Part shown: one piece after another, positions 41,650 through 49,411 of the stretch
Numbering within the stretch: position 1 is the first letter of the stretch
Layout of the letters: the number at the start of each line of letters is the position of its first letter
Assembly (NCBI GenBank): GCA_017453205.1
Contig: JAFTKO010000021.1
Coordinates: forward strand, 124,001-188,000
Source: Clostridia bacterium
Lineage (GTDB): Bacteria; Bacillota; Clostridia; Oscillospirales; CAG-272
Length of the DNA stretch: 64,000 nt
Direction: 5' to 3'
Notes under the pieces: generated by a model
What the model was told of the DNA's origin: nothing
Database searches by the model: none
The model's input: the letters and a program-made list of their open reading frames with translations, nothing else
Translations under genes and position numbers: made by a program

Positions 41650-43536
41650 ATGAGTTTTGAAATTTGCAAAACGCAGGTCGCGGTGATCGGCGCGGGACAC
41701 GCGGGCATCGAAGCGGCGTTGGCGTCGGCGCGCTTGGGCGTGGACACGGTGCTGTTCACACTGTCGTTGGACGCTTTGGCGAACATGCCGTGTAACCCGT
41801 CCATCGGGGGAACGGCAAAAGGTCACTTGGTGTACGAAATTGACGCACTGGGCGGCGAAATGGGGCGTGTTGCTGATTTGGTAACCCTCCAATCGCGTAC
41901 TTTGAATACCGGAAAGGGTGCGGCAGTGCAGAGCAAGCGCGTGCAAGCCGACCGCAAAAAATATCAGCGGCTCATGAAAGAGACGGTTGAAAATGCGCCG
42001 AATTTGCGCTTGATACAAGCGGAGATCGTGGAGCTGCGTACCGCTATCGACGAAAACGGAAAAAAGAAGGTTTCGGGTGTGGTCACAAGACTGGGCGAAT
42101 GTTGGTCTTGCGCGTGCGTTGTTGTCGCTACGGGAACCTACCTTGATAGCGCAATATTTGTCGGGGATGTCAGCTACGAGGCAGGTCCCGACGGATTGTT
42201 GCCTGCCAAGGGGCTTTCGGCGTCCTTGCGCGATGCGGGCATTCGGCTCCTGCGCTTTAAAACGGGAACTCCCGCACGCGTCAAACGACAGACGATTGAT
42301 TTTTCGGTACTGGAGGAACAACCCGGCGAGGAAACTATCCTGCCTTACAGTTCGCAGAACGCAGAACAAATGTTCGATGATATGCAACAAGTTCCCTGCC
42401 ACATTGTTTATACAAACGCCGAAACACACCGCATTATTCGACAAAATATCACCCGAAGTGCTATGTATTCGGGGAAAATTCACGGTACCGGACCGCGTTA
42501 TTGCCCTTCCATCGAGGATAAGCTGGTTCGTTTTGCCGATAAGGAACGCCATCAGCTGTTTGTGGAGCCGATGGGCGAGGATACCGCCGAAATGTATATT
42601 CAAGGCTTTTCCACTTCCCTGCCCACTGATGTGCAGTACAAAATGTTGCACTCTCTCCCCGGATTTGAAAAGGCGGAGATCATGCGTTACGCCTACGCGA
42701 TCGAATACGATTGCGCGGATCCTACGCAGATGGACGCGACTTTGGAGTTTAAATCGGTCAAAGGTCTTTTTGGTGCGGGACAGTTTAATGGGACCTCGGG
42801 CTATGAAGAGGCGGCAGCGCAAGGGCTGGTTGCGGGGATCAATGCCGCGCGTTCGGTGCTGCAAAAGCTTCCTATTATATTAGAGCGTTCCGGGAGTTAT
42901 ATCGGCACCTTGATTGATGATTTGGTCACCAAGGGGACGAACGAGCCCTACCGCATGATGACTTCACGTTCGGAATACCGTCTGTTACTTCGTCAAGACA
43001 ATGCCGATCTGCGCTTGACGCCCATTGGATACGAGGCGGGACTGATCGGTGAGAAACGTTATCAAGCTTTTTTGGCAAAGAAAGCTTTGGAGGATGCTGA
43101 GATCGAGCGTTTGGAGCATACCCACCTTTCTCCGTCACAAGCCAATCCTTTTTTGATCTCTATCGGAGAAAGCGAGTTAAAATCGGGAGCGTCGCTTGCC
43201 GATCTGCTTCGCCGTCCGCCTGTTACTTATGCGCAATTGGCACAAATTGATCCCGAACGACCTGTTCTGCCGCGTGCAGTGGCTTTGACAGTGGAGGTCA
43301 ACATCAAATACGCGGGATATGCAAACCGTCAGCTTTCCGAGGTCGAACGTCGGCGCAAGCTGGATATGAAGTTGCTTCCTGCAGACATTGATTACAAACA
43401 AATCCGCGGATTGCGCATCGAAGCGGCGCAAAAGCTGTCGCAAATCCAACCGCGCACAATTGGACAGGCTTCTCGTATCAGTGGTGTGAATCCCGCTGAT
43501 ATTTCGGTTCTTTTGATTTATCTTGGCATGAAATGA
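41650..43536 (+). CDS. mnmG: tRNA uridine-5-carboxymethylaminomethyl modification enzyme MnmG (GidA)
   Basis: A 628-residue FAD enzyme which, with MnmE, installs (carboxymethyl)aminomethyl groups on wobble U34 of certain tRNAs. ATG after AAAGGAG. FAD-binding VIGAGHAGIEAALASARLG at the N-terminus, then MPCNPSIGGTAKGHLVYEIDALGGEMG, GRYCPSIEDKLVRF-type PRYCPSIEDK, GLFGAGQFNGTSGYEEAAAQG and the helical C-terminal MnmE-binding region. Full length. It overlaps rsmG by 4 bp (ATGA). This pair next to parAB is the classical arrangement near the bacterial replication origin. mnmE is not in the window. Confidence 0.96.
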   Translation: MSFEICKTQVAVIGAGHAGIEAALASARLGVDTVLFTLSLDALANMPCNPSIGGTAKGHLVYEIDALGGEMGRVADLVTLQSRTLNTGKGAAVQSKRVQADRKKYQRLMKETVENAPNLRLIQAEIVELRTAIDENGKKKVSGVVTRLGECWSCACVVVATGTYLDSAIFVGDVSYEAGPDGLLPAKGLSASLRDAGIRLLRFKTGTPARVKRQTIDFSVLEEQPGEETILPYSSQNAEQMFDDMQQVPCHIVYTNAETHRIIRQNITRSAMYSGKIHGTGPRYCPSIEDKLVRFADKERHQLFVEPMGEDTAEMYIQGFSTSLPTDVQYKMLHSLPGFEKAEIMRYAYAIEYDCADPTQMDATLEFKSVKGLFGAGQFNGTSGYEEAAAQGLVAGINAARSVLQKLPIILERSGSYIGTLIDDLVTKGTNEPYRMMTSRSEYRLLLRQDNADLRLTPIGYEAGLIGEKRYQAFLAKKALEDAEIERLEHTHLSPSQANPFLISIGESELKSGASLADLLRRPPVTYAQLAQIDPERPVLPRAVALTVEVNIKYAGYANRQLSEVERRRKLDMKLLPADIDYKQIRGLRIEAAQKLSQIQPRTIGQASRISGVNPADISVLLIYLGMK

Positions 43537-44276
43537 GGAAAATATTTTTGGAATACAGAGAATTTAAAGAGATTTTTTGTATCTCATTACGGCAAAACAA
43601 CTTGGAAATATTCGATGAAAAGAAAATAGAGACATTTTATCGATTTACCGAGCGTTTGATGGAGGTCAATGCAGTTACTAATCTTACCGCAATCCGAAAC
43701 ATTCCGGATGTTATCTCCAAGCATTTGGTCGACTCTTTGCTTGCGGCGAAATATTTGCCCGAGGGGGCGCGGGTGCTTGACTTGGGATGCGGTCCCGGTT
43801 TCCCTTCGATCCCATTGGCGATTTCGCGTCCGGATTTAAAAATTGTTGCTTTGGATAGTACAGCAAAGAAGATCGCGTTTGTCCAAGAGTGTATTGACTT
43901 GTTGAACTTGGCAAGCTTGACTGCAATCGCGGGACGCGCAGAGGATCGGAATCTTTCTGCAAAACTGGGTACATTTGATGTGGTAGTCAGTCGTGCAGTG
44001 GCAAAAATGAGCATCCTAAGTGAGCTTTGCTTGCCATATGTCCGTGTTGGTGGATTTCTCCTCGCGTTGAAAGCTGCAAAAGCGGAAGACGAACTTACGG
44101 AAGCAAAAAAAGCCATCCGGATCTTGGGCGGAGGCAAGACACTTTTGCATCAAACACAACTGATCATACAAGACGGCTCTTCTGAGTCGAGATGCTTGAT
44201 TGAAGTTCCGAAAGCAAATTGTACTCCATCGACATACCCGCGTGCTTATGCGGTAATTTTGAAGAAACCTCTATAA
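43533..44276 (+). CDS. rsmG: 16S rRNA (guanine527-N7)-methyltransferase RsmG
   Basis: A 247-residue SAM-dependent methyltransferase acting on G527 of 16S rRNA. ATG overlaps the mnmG stop codon (translational coupling). Family motifs: VTNLTAI, KHLVDSL, VLDLGCGPGFPSIPLAI (SAM-binding) and RAVAKMSILSELCLPYV. The N-terminal 25 residues before the usual first helix are slightly longer than normal, so an internal start is possible, but no ribosome binding site favours one. Three parS sites follow immediately. Confidence 0.93.
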   Translation: MRKIFLEYREFKEIFCISLRQNNLEIFDEKKIETFYRFTERLMEVNAVTNLTAIRNIPDVISKHLVDSLLAAKYLPEGARVLDLGCGPGFPSIPLAISRPDLKIVALDSTAKKIAFVQECIDLLNLASLTAIAGRAEDRNLSAKLGTFDVVVSRAVAKMSILSELCLPYVRVGGFLLALKAAKAEDELTEAKKAIRILGGGKTLLHQTQLIIQDGSSESRCLIEVPKANCTPSTYPRAYAVILKKPL

Positions 44277-44284
44277 AACAAAAA

Positions 44285-44300
44285 TGTTTCACGTGAAACA
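44285..44300. other. parS site 1 (perfect)
   Basis: TGTTTCACGTGAAACA matches the ParB-binding palindrome exactly, nine bases after the rsmG stop codon. Confidence 0.95.
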
Positions 44301-44322
44301 TTCTCGCTTTTAATGAAAGTGA

Positions 44323-44338
44323 TGTTTCACGTGAAACG
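44323..44338. other. parS site 2 (last base changed)
   Basis: TGTTTCACGTGAAACG, one change at the outermost base; 38 bp from site 1 centre to centre. Confidence 0.9.
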
Positions 44339-44455
44339 TTTTTCTTTAGTGTAAAGAGCGAATGTGGATATCTTGCTTCTTGGGCTCGAAGGTGATGCTT
44401 TCGCGAAGCGCTCATGAAAATTACAAATAATTACCGTTTTTTTTAACAGCGACGA

Positions 44456-44471
44456 TGTTTCGCGTGAAACA
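44456..44471. other. parS site 3 (central A to G)
   Basis: TGTTTCGCGTGAAACA, one change beside the centre; 133 bp from site 2. It lies upstream of parA, where ParB binding could also affect its promoter. Confidence 0.88.
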
Positions 44472-44599
44472 TTTTTGTCGAAAAGTTTTTACAAATATTT
44501 TTTGTGTATTTGCATATTGCTGTTGCATTTTGAGCTGAACTGTGGTATAATAATGGGGAAAGATTGCTACAAAAACAAACGAAAGGAATTTGAAAACAA

Positions 44600-45361
44600 A
44601 TGGGAAAAATCATCTCTTTTGCAAATCAAAAAGGTGGCGTCGGAAAGACGACGTCTGCTGTAAATATTGCTGCGGCGCTTGGTGTTTTGGGTTACAAGGT
44701 GCTGTTGATCGACCTTGATCCGCAGGGAAATGCCACAAGCGGCGTCGGAATTATGAAGAAAACGCTGAAAGTGACGGCGTTTGATATGCTGACAACCGAT
44801 GCGTCGGCGGACTCTGTGACAATGAAAACAAAGTACGATAATCTGTCGGTTATTCCGACGCACACCACGCTTGCTCGCGCAGAATATGAGCTTGGCGACA
44901 TCGAAAACGGCGAGTATGTTATGAAAAACAAGCTTGCTTCGGTGAAAGATAAGTATGATTACATCATCATTGACTGCCCTCCCTCGCTCGGTATGCTGAC
45001 GGTGAATGCTATGACGGCGAGCGACGGCGTTGTTATCCCTATGCAGTGCGAATTTTTTGCGCTTGAGGGGCTTTCCCAATTGATGTTTACTATCAGCCGT
45101 ATTAAAACACATTACAATAAGGAACTTAATGTGACCGGAATCCTCATTACGATGCACAACAGCCGTTTGATCCTCTCGATGCAGGTCATCAGCGAGCTCC
45201 GTAAGCATTATGCGGACAAGCTTTTTGAGACCACGATCTCGAGGAACGTCAAGGTTTCCGAGGCTCCCGGCTTCGGTGCCCCCGTTTATTACCATGAAAA
45301 GCGTTCCAAGGGCTCTGTTGAGTACATGAACGTCGCAAAAGAGCTTGCGGAACGCATCTGA
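44600..45361 (+). CDS. parA: Chromosome-partitioning ATPase ParA (Soj)
   Basis: A 253-residue Walker-type ATPase that drives origin segregation with ParB and, in Bacillus, modulates DnaA. ATG after AAAGGAA. The deviant Walker A motif KGGVGKTTSAVNIAAALG is near residues 11-28, followed by LLIDLDPQGNATSG and the Walker B IIDCPPSLGMLT. Length and sequence fit chromosomal Soj rather than plasmid ParA. parB begins 20 bp downstream; three parS sites lie upstream. Confidence 0.96.
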   Translation: MGKIISFANQKGGVGKTTSAVNIAAALGVLGYKVLLIDLDPQGNATSGVGIMKKTLKVTAFDMLTTDASADSVTMKTKYDNLSVIPTHTTLARAEYELGDIENGEYVMKNKLASVKDKYDYIIIDCPPSLGMLTVNAMTASDGVVIPMQCEFFALEGLSQLMFTISRIKTHYNKELNVTGILITMHNSRLILSMQVISELRKHYADKLFETTISRNVKVSEAPGFGAPVYYHEKRSKGSVEYMNVAKELAERI

Positions 45362-45381
45362 GACGTTAAAAGGAGGTAGAA

Positions 45382-46278
45382 ATGGCAAAATCGAGAAGCG
45401 GCCTGGGACGGGATTTTTACTCGTTACTGGATGATAACATTCTTGGCGCGGACAAGGCGAATGCGGCAACCATGCTCCGAATTGCGGATATCGAGCCTCG
45501 CAGTGACCAACCCAGAAAGACTTTTACGCACGAATCCTTGGAACAGTTGGCGGATTCGATCGGTCAATTCGGCGTCTTACAGCCGATCATTGTCCGTGAA
45601 AGTCAACTTTTACAGGGGACTTATGAGATCATAGCGGGAGAACGCCGTTGGAGAGCTTCCAAAATGGCGGGACTCAGCGAAATTCCTGCAGTGGTCCTCG
45701 AAGGCGACGATCTCAAGGCGGCACAGGTTGCTGTCATCGAGAATGTGCAGAGGGAGGACCTCAACCCTGTGGAAGAAGCCATGGCATACGATGTTTTGAT
45801 CGATCGTTACGGTTTGACACAGGATCAAGTGGCAAAACAGGTAGGAAAAAGCCGTTCTGCAGTGACAAATATGCTCCGTCTGCTTGAACTTCCCGAGGAT
45901 GTATTGGAGCTTTTGAAAAACGGAGACCTCAGCGCGGGGCATGCCCGTGCGCTCCTTGGACTGAAAAACGAGGAACAAATGCCTGCTTTGGCACAAAAAA
46001 TTGTGGAAAAAGGGCTTTCCGTGCGTGATGTGGAGCGCACGATCCGCTTAATGAACTACGAGCCGGAGGCGGCAGAGGAAGAAGAGACCGAGCTGACGCA
46101 AAGAAAGGCGTATATGCGTGATCTCGAGCACCGCGCGGTGACTGTTCTCGGACGCAAGGTGAAGATCCTCAAAACCCCAAAAAAGAAAGTGATCGAGCTG
46201 ACTTATGACGATGATGATGACCTTGAAGCATTGCTCAAAACAATTTGCGGCGAAACTTTTTTTGCCGAAAATGACTAA
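45382..46278 (+). CDS. parB: Chromosome-partitioning protein ParB (Spo0J)
   Basis: A 298-residue CTP-dependent DNA clamp that loads at parS and spreads. ATG after AAAGGAGG. The N-terminal MAKSRSGLGRDFYSLL resembles the ParA-activating peptide; the ParB/Srx CTP-binding domain has QPRKTFTHESLEQLADSI, GVLQPIIVR and GERRWRAS; the helix-turn-helix is LTQDQVAKQVGKSRSAVTNMLRLL; a C-terminal dimer domain (KVKILKTPKKKVIELTYDDDDDLEALL) ends it. Complete. serS follows after 27 bp. Confidence 0.96.
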   Translation: MAKSRSGLGRDFYSLLDDNILGADKANAATMLRIADIEPRSDQPRKTFTHESLEQLADSIGQFGVLQPIIVRESQLLQGTYEIIAGERRWRASKMAGLSEIPAVVLEGDDLKAAQVAVIENVQREDLNPVEEAMAYDVLIDRYGLTQDQVAKQVGKSRSAVTNMLRLLELPEDVLELLKNGDLSAGHARALLGLKNEEQMPALAQKIVEKGLSVRDVERTIRLMNYEPEAAEEEETELTQRKAYMRDLEHRAVTVLGRKVKILKTPKKKVIELTYDDDDDLEALLKTICGETFFAEND

Positions 46279-46305
46279 TTTCAGATAAATACAGGAGAAA
46301 ATACC

Positions 46306-47586
46306 ATGCTGGATATTAAATATATCAAAGAAAAACCCGATGAAGTGGTTGCCCGTCTTGCCAAGAAGGGGAAAGATGCAAAAGAAGAGATTGAAATGAT
46401 CCTCAAGCTCGATGCCAAGCGCCGCACGCTGATTGGTGAGACCGAAACATTGAAAGCAGAACAAAACAAGACTAACAAATTGATCCCTCAGTATAAAAAG
46501 GAAGGCAAGGATGTTTCTGCGATCTTTGTTGAGATGAAAGAGTTGGGAGCGAAGATCAAGGCAAATGACGAAAAGCTGAAGGAAGTGGAAACACAACTGA
46601 CTTCTTTTATGCTCGGACTGCCCAATCTGCCCGATATGGACCTTTCCGCAGGCGGAAAAGAGAACAACGAGCCTTTGCGCTACTACGGAGAGCCCCGCAA
46701 GTTTGATTTTGAGCCGAAAAACCATGTCGATCTTTGCACCGATCTGGGATTGATTGACTACAAGCGCGGCGCAAAGCTTTCCGGAAACGGCTTTTGGATC
46801 TATTCGGGTCTCGGAGCACGTTTGGAATGGGCAATCTTGAATTATTTCATCGATTTTCATATTGGAAACGGCTATCAGCTGATGCTGGTTCCCCATATGC
46901 TGGGCTACGAGTGCGGTCTTACCGCGGGACAGTTCCCCAAATTCCAAGATGAGGTGTACTGGTTAGAGACCGCCGAGGATGAGCGCCGCCGCTTTATGCT
47001 TCCCACCGCCGAGACCGCCTTAGTATCGCTCCACCGCGATGAGATCCTTACAGAGGCAGATTTGCCCAAAAAGTATATCAGCTACACGCCTTGTTTCCGC
47101 CGCGAGGCGGGCTCCTACCGTGCCGATGAGCGCGGAATGGTACGCGGACACCAGTTCAACAAGGTTGAAATGGTACAATACACGTTGCCCGAAAAGAGTG
47201 ATGAGGCATTTGAAGAGCTGGTCACCAACGCCGAGAACCTCGTAAAAGGTTTGGGCTTCCATTTCCGCACGGTCAAGCTGGCGGCAGAGGACTGCTCCGC
47301 ATCGATGGCTCGCACCTATGATATTGAAATCAACATCCCCTCGATGAACGGTTACAAGGAGGTTTCATCGGTTTCCAACGCGCGTGACTATCAAGCGCGC
47401 CGCGGTATGATGCGTGTGAAGCGTGAGAACGGAAAGACCGAGTTTGTGCACACGCTTAACGGCTCGGGCTTGGCTACCAGCCGTATTTTTCCCGCACTGG
47501 TCGAGCAAAATCAGAATGCAGACGGCAGTGTGACGGTTCCCGAGTGCTTGCGTAAATATCTCGGCGTGGATATGATTAAAAAGTAA
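46306..47586 (+). CDS. serS: Seryl-tRNA synthetase
   Basis: A 426-residue class II aminoacyl-tRNA synthetase; ATG after CAGGAG. The N-terminal coiled-coil arm (about residues 1-105) binds the long variable arm of tRNA-Ser. Class II motif 2 is CFRREAGSYRADERGMVRGHQFNKVE and motif 3 is LNGSGLATSRIFPALVEQNQ. Complete. It is close behind parB and is probably in the same transcript; no T-box leader is present, as the gap is only 27 bp. Confidence 0.96.
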   Translation: MLDIKYIKEKPDEVVARLAKKGKDAKEEIEMILKLDAKRRTLIGETETLKAEQNKTNKLIPQYKKEGKDVSAIFVEMKELGAKIKANDEKLKEVETQLTSFMLGLPNLPDMDLSAGGKENNEPLRYYGEPRKFDFEPKNHVDLCTDLGLIDYKRGAKLSGNGFWIYSGLGARLEWAILNYFIDFHIGNGYQLMLVPHMLGYECGLTAGQFPKFQDEVYWLETAEDERRRFMLPTAETALVSLHRDEILTEADLPKKYISYTPCFRREAGSYRADERGMVRGHQFNKVEMVQYTLPEKSDEAFEELVTNAENLVKGLGFHFRTVKLAAEDCSASMARTYDIEINIPSMNGYKEVSSVSNARDYQARRGMMRVKRENGKTEFVHTLNGSGLATSRIFPALVEQNQNADGSVTVPECLRKYLGVDMIKK

Positions 47587-47658
47587 TTGAAAAGATTTGA
47601 CAGTGATATCGGATAATTCGCCTCCGGTTTTTATCACAAACAAAAGGAGATAGAACAA

Positions 47659-48384
47659 ATGTTCGGCATTTTTGCTCTTTTTTCGGAAAGTGGGCTGTCG
47701 TTTTGGGAAAGGATCGCGGCTTGGTATCAAAACTCGGTGCTGAAGGAGCTGTTGACCTATTTCGGCGACCGTTATTTTTCGGTGGAATTCGGCGTTTACG
47801 AGAACTTTTCGGTAAGCGCCACCGCGGGGACAACTGCGCGGAATATTATTTTGGCGTTTGCGGCGGGCTTGATCATTGCCTCGATTATGACAGCGTACAC
47901 GCGCACAGGGCTTGGCGGGTTTGTCCGTAAGTTGCTTAAGGAGGAGTGTGTTTCGCCCGAGAGCGCCAAAACGCTGATAGAACTGGGATATTTTCGCAGT
48001 ACGATGATCCGACGCGAGCTGACACGCGGTTCGTCACTGCGTATGGTCGTGCGTTGCCGCGAGGAGGAAGAAAGCATTGCCGCCGATGCAAAGGACACGG
48101 AAGTCTCGGTGCCTCAAAATGACGACTGCACTACCAAAAACATCAAACGGGCGAGTAAAACAACGTCGGAAAATTACTATCGGCCTAATTTTCTAACCGC
48201 CCATTTCTACATTCCCGAGGATCTGCGTTACCGTGCCGAGGTGCGCTTTGACCAAAAGGGATCCGGTTGGGGCCTCGTTGTTCTCATCGCGGTTTTGACG
48301 GTCGTCGCCGCCGCCGTGCTTTGTTGGTTCCTTCCCGATGTTTTGGTGCTTGCCGATAACCTCATTTCGGTGTTTGCTCCGTAA
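47659..48384 (+). CDS. Membrane protein of unknown function downstream of serS
   Basis: A 241-residue protein; ATG after AAAGGAG. One hydrophobic helix lies near residues 60-78 (ARNIILAFAAGLIIASIMTAY) and another near 200-222 (WGLVVLIAVLTVVAAAVLCWFLP). The central 110-residue loop has a helical segment (ESAKTLIELGYF) and a Ser/Asp/Thr linker. I do not recognise the family. Gap to serS is 72 bp with no terminator, so it may be the last gene of the parAB-serS transcript. A GTTAGC-N4-GCTAAC dyad follows its stop codon. Confidence 0.75.
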   Translation: MFGIFALFSESGLSFWERIAAWYQNSVLKELLTYFGDRYFSVEFGVYENFSVSATAGTTARNIILAFAAGLIIASIMTAYTRTGLGGFVRKLLKEECVSPESAKTLIELGYFRSTMIRRELTRGSSLRMVVRCREEEESIAADAKDTEVSVPQNDDCTTKNIKRASKTTSENYYRPNFLTAHFYIPEDLRYRAEVRFDQKGSGWGLVVLIAVLTVVAAAVLCWFLPDVLVLADNLISVFAP

Positions 48385-48395
48385 GAATTTGAATG

Positions 48396-48411
48396 GTTAG
48401 CATATGCTAAC
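48396..48411. repeat. GTTAGC-N4-GCTAAC dyad, copy 3
   Basis: GTTAGCATATGCTAAC, extended by one matching G/C pair and followed by CGTT as in copy 1. It starts 12 bp after the stop codon of the preceding gene and ends 45 bp before the next start. Confidence 0.6.
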
Positions 48412-48456
48412 CGTTCGGGTAGGATGGTCACACCGTATCAATTTTGGGAGGGAAGA

Positions 48457-48897
48457 ATGAACCCTAAATTACAAGCCTACATAGATGCCAAAAAAGCAGA
48501 ATTGGAAAATGAGAAAAATCATTTTTTGATGGAAGAAGGTCTGTTTGATAAAGTTTATGTTTCGGATGACGATCCCAATAAGGATCAGTATCAATCGGAG
48601 TGGGACGAACAAGCCAAAAAGCAAAAATATTACAAAAAAGTTCCTTATGCCGTTACCGATGAGGAATTTAAGGAAATCAAAAAGCTTGCCCAAAAGACCG
48701 AAAAAAACAAAGTGGCGTTTGCGTTGCGTGTCATTGGTTGGGCGGTATACGCTTGCGGTTTGCTTGGCGGATTGGGTTTGCTGAATGATGGCTTTTGGTC
48801 AGCGCTTATTTGCTGGAGCTCCGCTTTGATCGGCGGAACCGTACTTCTCGGCTTTTCGGAAGTCATTCGCATATTGAATGATATCAAAAATAAATGA
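48457..48897 (+). CDS. Small membrane protein of unknown function
   Basis: A 146-residue protein; the ATG (MNPKLQAYIDAKK) follows GGGAGG, whereas the ORF's upstream ATG lies before it. The N-terminal 90 residues are highly charged and helical with a DDDPNKDQY acidic patch; two hydrophobic helices follow (ALRVIGWAVYACGLLGGLGLL and ALICWSSALIGGTVLLGF) joined by a tight turn, giving a hairpin in the membrane. No family recognised. A rho-independent terminator follows at 48908. Confidence 0.75.
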   Translation: MNPKLQAYIDAKKAELENEKNHFLMEEGLFDKVYVSDDDPNKDQYQSEWDEQAKKQKYYKKVPYAVTDEEFKEIKKLAQKTEKNKVAFALRVIGWAVYACGLLGGLGLLNDGFWSALICWSSALIGGTVLLGFSEVIRILNDIKNK

Positions 48898-48907
48898 TCT
48901 TGATTAT

Positions 48908-48940
48908 ATCGGAGATGCTGAGAGGTATCTCCGATTTTTT
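48908..48940 (+). terminator. Rho-independent terminator
   Basis: ATCGGAGAT pairs with ATCTCCGAT around a 10-nt loop and is followed by TTTTT. Confidence 0.85.
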
Positions 48941-48963
48941 GTGCCTCTTTGCATGTGAAAATC

Positions 48964-48992
48964 TTGACTTTTTCACATATTTGTGATAAGAT
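48964..48992 (+). promoter_or_regulatory. Promoter of the RNHCP gene with internal dyad
   Basis: TTGACT (48964-48969), 17-bp spacer, TAAGAT (48987-48992). The spacer contains the dyad TCACA-TATT-TGTGA (48973-48986) and a DnaA-box-like TTTTTCACA (48969-48977), so a repressor bound there would block the promoter. Confidence 0.7.
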
Positions 48993-49020
48993 ATAAATAG
49001 AAAAATTTTGGAGGGCAGAA

Positions 49021-49356
49021 ATGGAGCAAAAGCGTTTTACAAAGAATGACAATGGGTTTATTTGCGCGCATTGCGGCAAGGAGGTCAAGCCGCTCGGATA
49101 CACCTCGCGCAACCATTGCCCGTTTTGCCTGTGGTCGCTTCATGTCGATATCAACCCCGGCGACCGAGCCAATGACTGCGGCGGTCTGCTCGAGCCGATC
49201 CGTGTCGAGCCCGATGCCCGCAAAGGCTATATCATCGTTCATCGTTGTACCAAGTGCGGCGAGCTTCGGCGTAATCGTGCCGCCCACGAGGCCAAGGATC
49301 AGCCCGACGACATACGACTGCTCATTCGACTGACCGCCGGAAAACAGAAGATGTAA
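49021..49356 (+). CDS. RNHCP-domain zinc protein
   Basis: A 111-residue protein of the RNHCP family. FICAHCGKEV, SRNHCPFC (the name-giving motif) and VHRCTKCGELRRNRAA provide three CxxC-type pairs, likely binding two zinc ions. ATG about eight bases after GGAGGG. The family is widespread in Firmicutes; its biochemical role is unknown and RNA binding is only a suggestion from the fold. Own promoter with an operator-like dyad. Confidence 0.85.
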   Translation: MEQKRFTKNDNGFICAHCGKEVKPLGYTSRNHCPFCLWSLHVDINPGDRANDCGGLLEPIRVEPDARKGYIIVHRCTKCGELRRNRAAHEAKDQPDDIRLLIRLTAGKQKM

Positions 49357-49411
49357 GAATTGCTTCGGTTGAGTTTTTTTGAAAAAATTTTGCAGAAAAA
49401 AGGAGAGCGTG

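Noticed and set aside
44475-44663. A 62-codon frame overlapping the parA start
   Set aside because: It runs through the parA promoter and start in another frame; parA is unambiguous.
46279-46305. Possible T-box leader for serS
   Set aside because: The gap to parB is 27 bp, too short for a T-box, and no such signature lies within parB's end.
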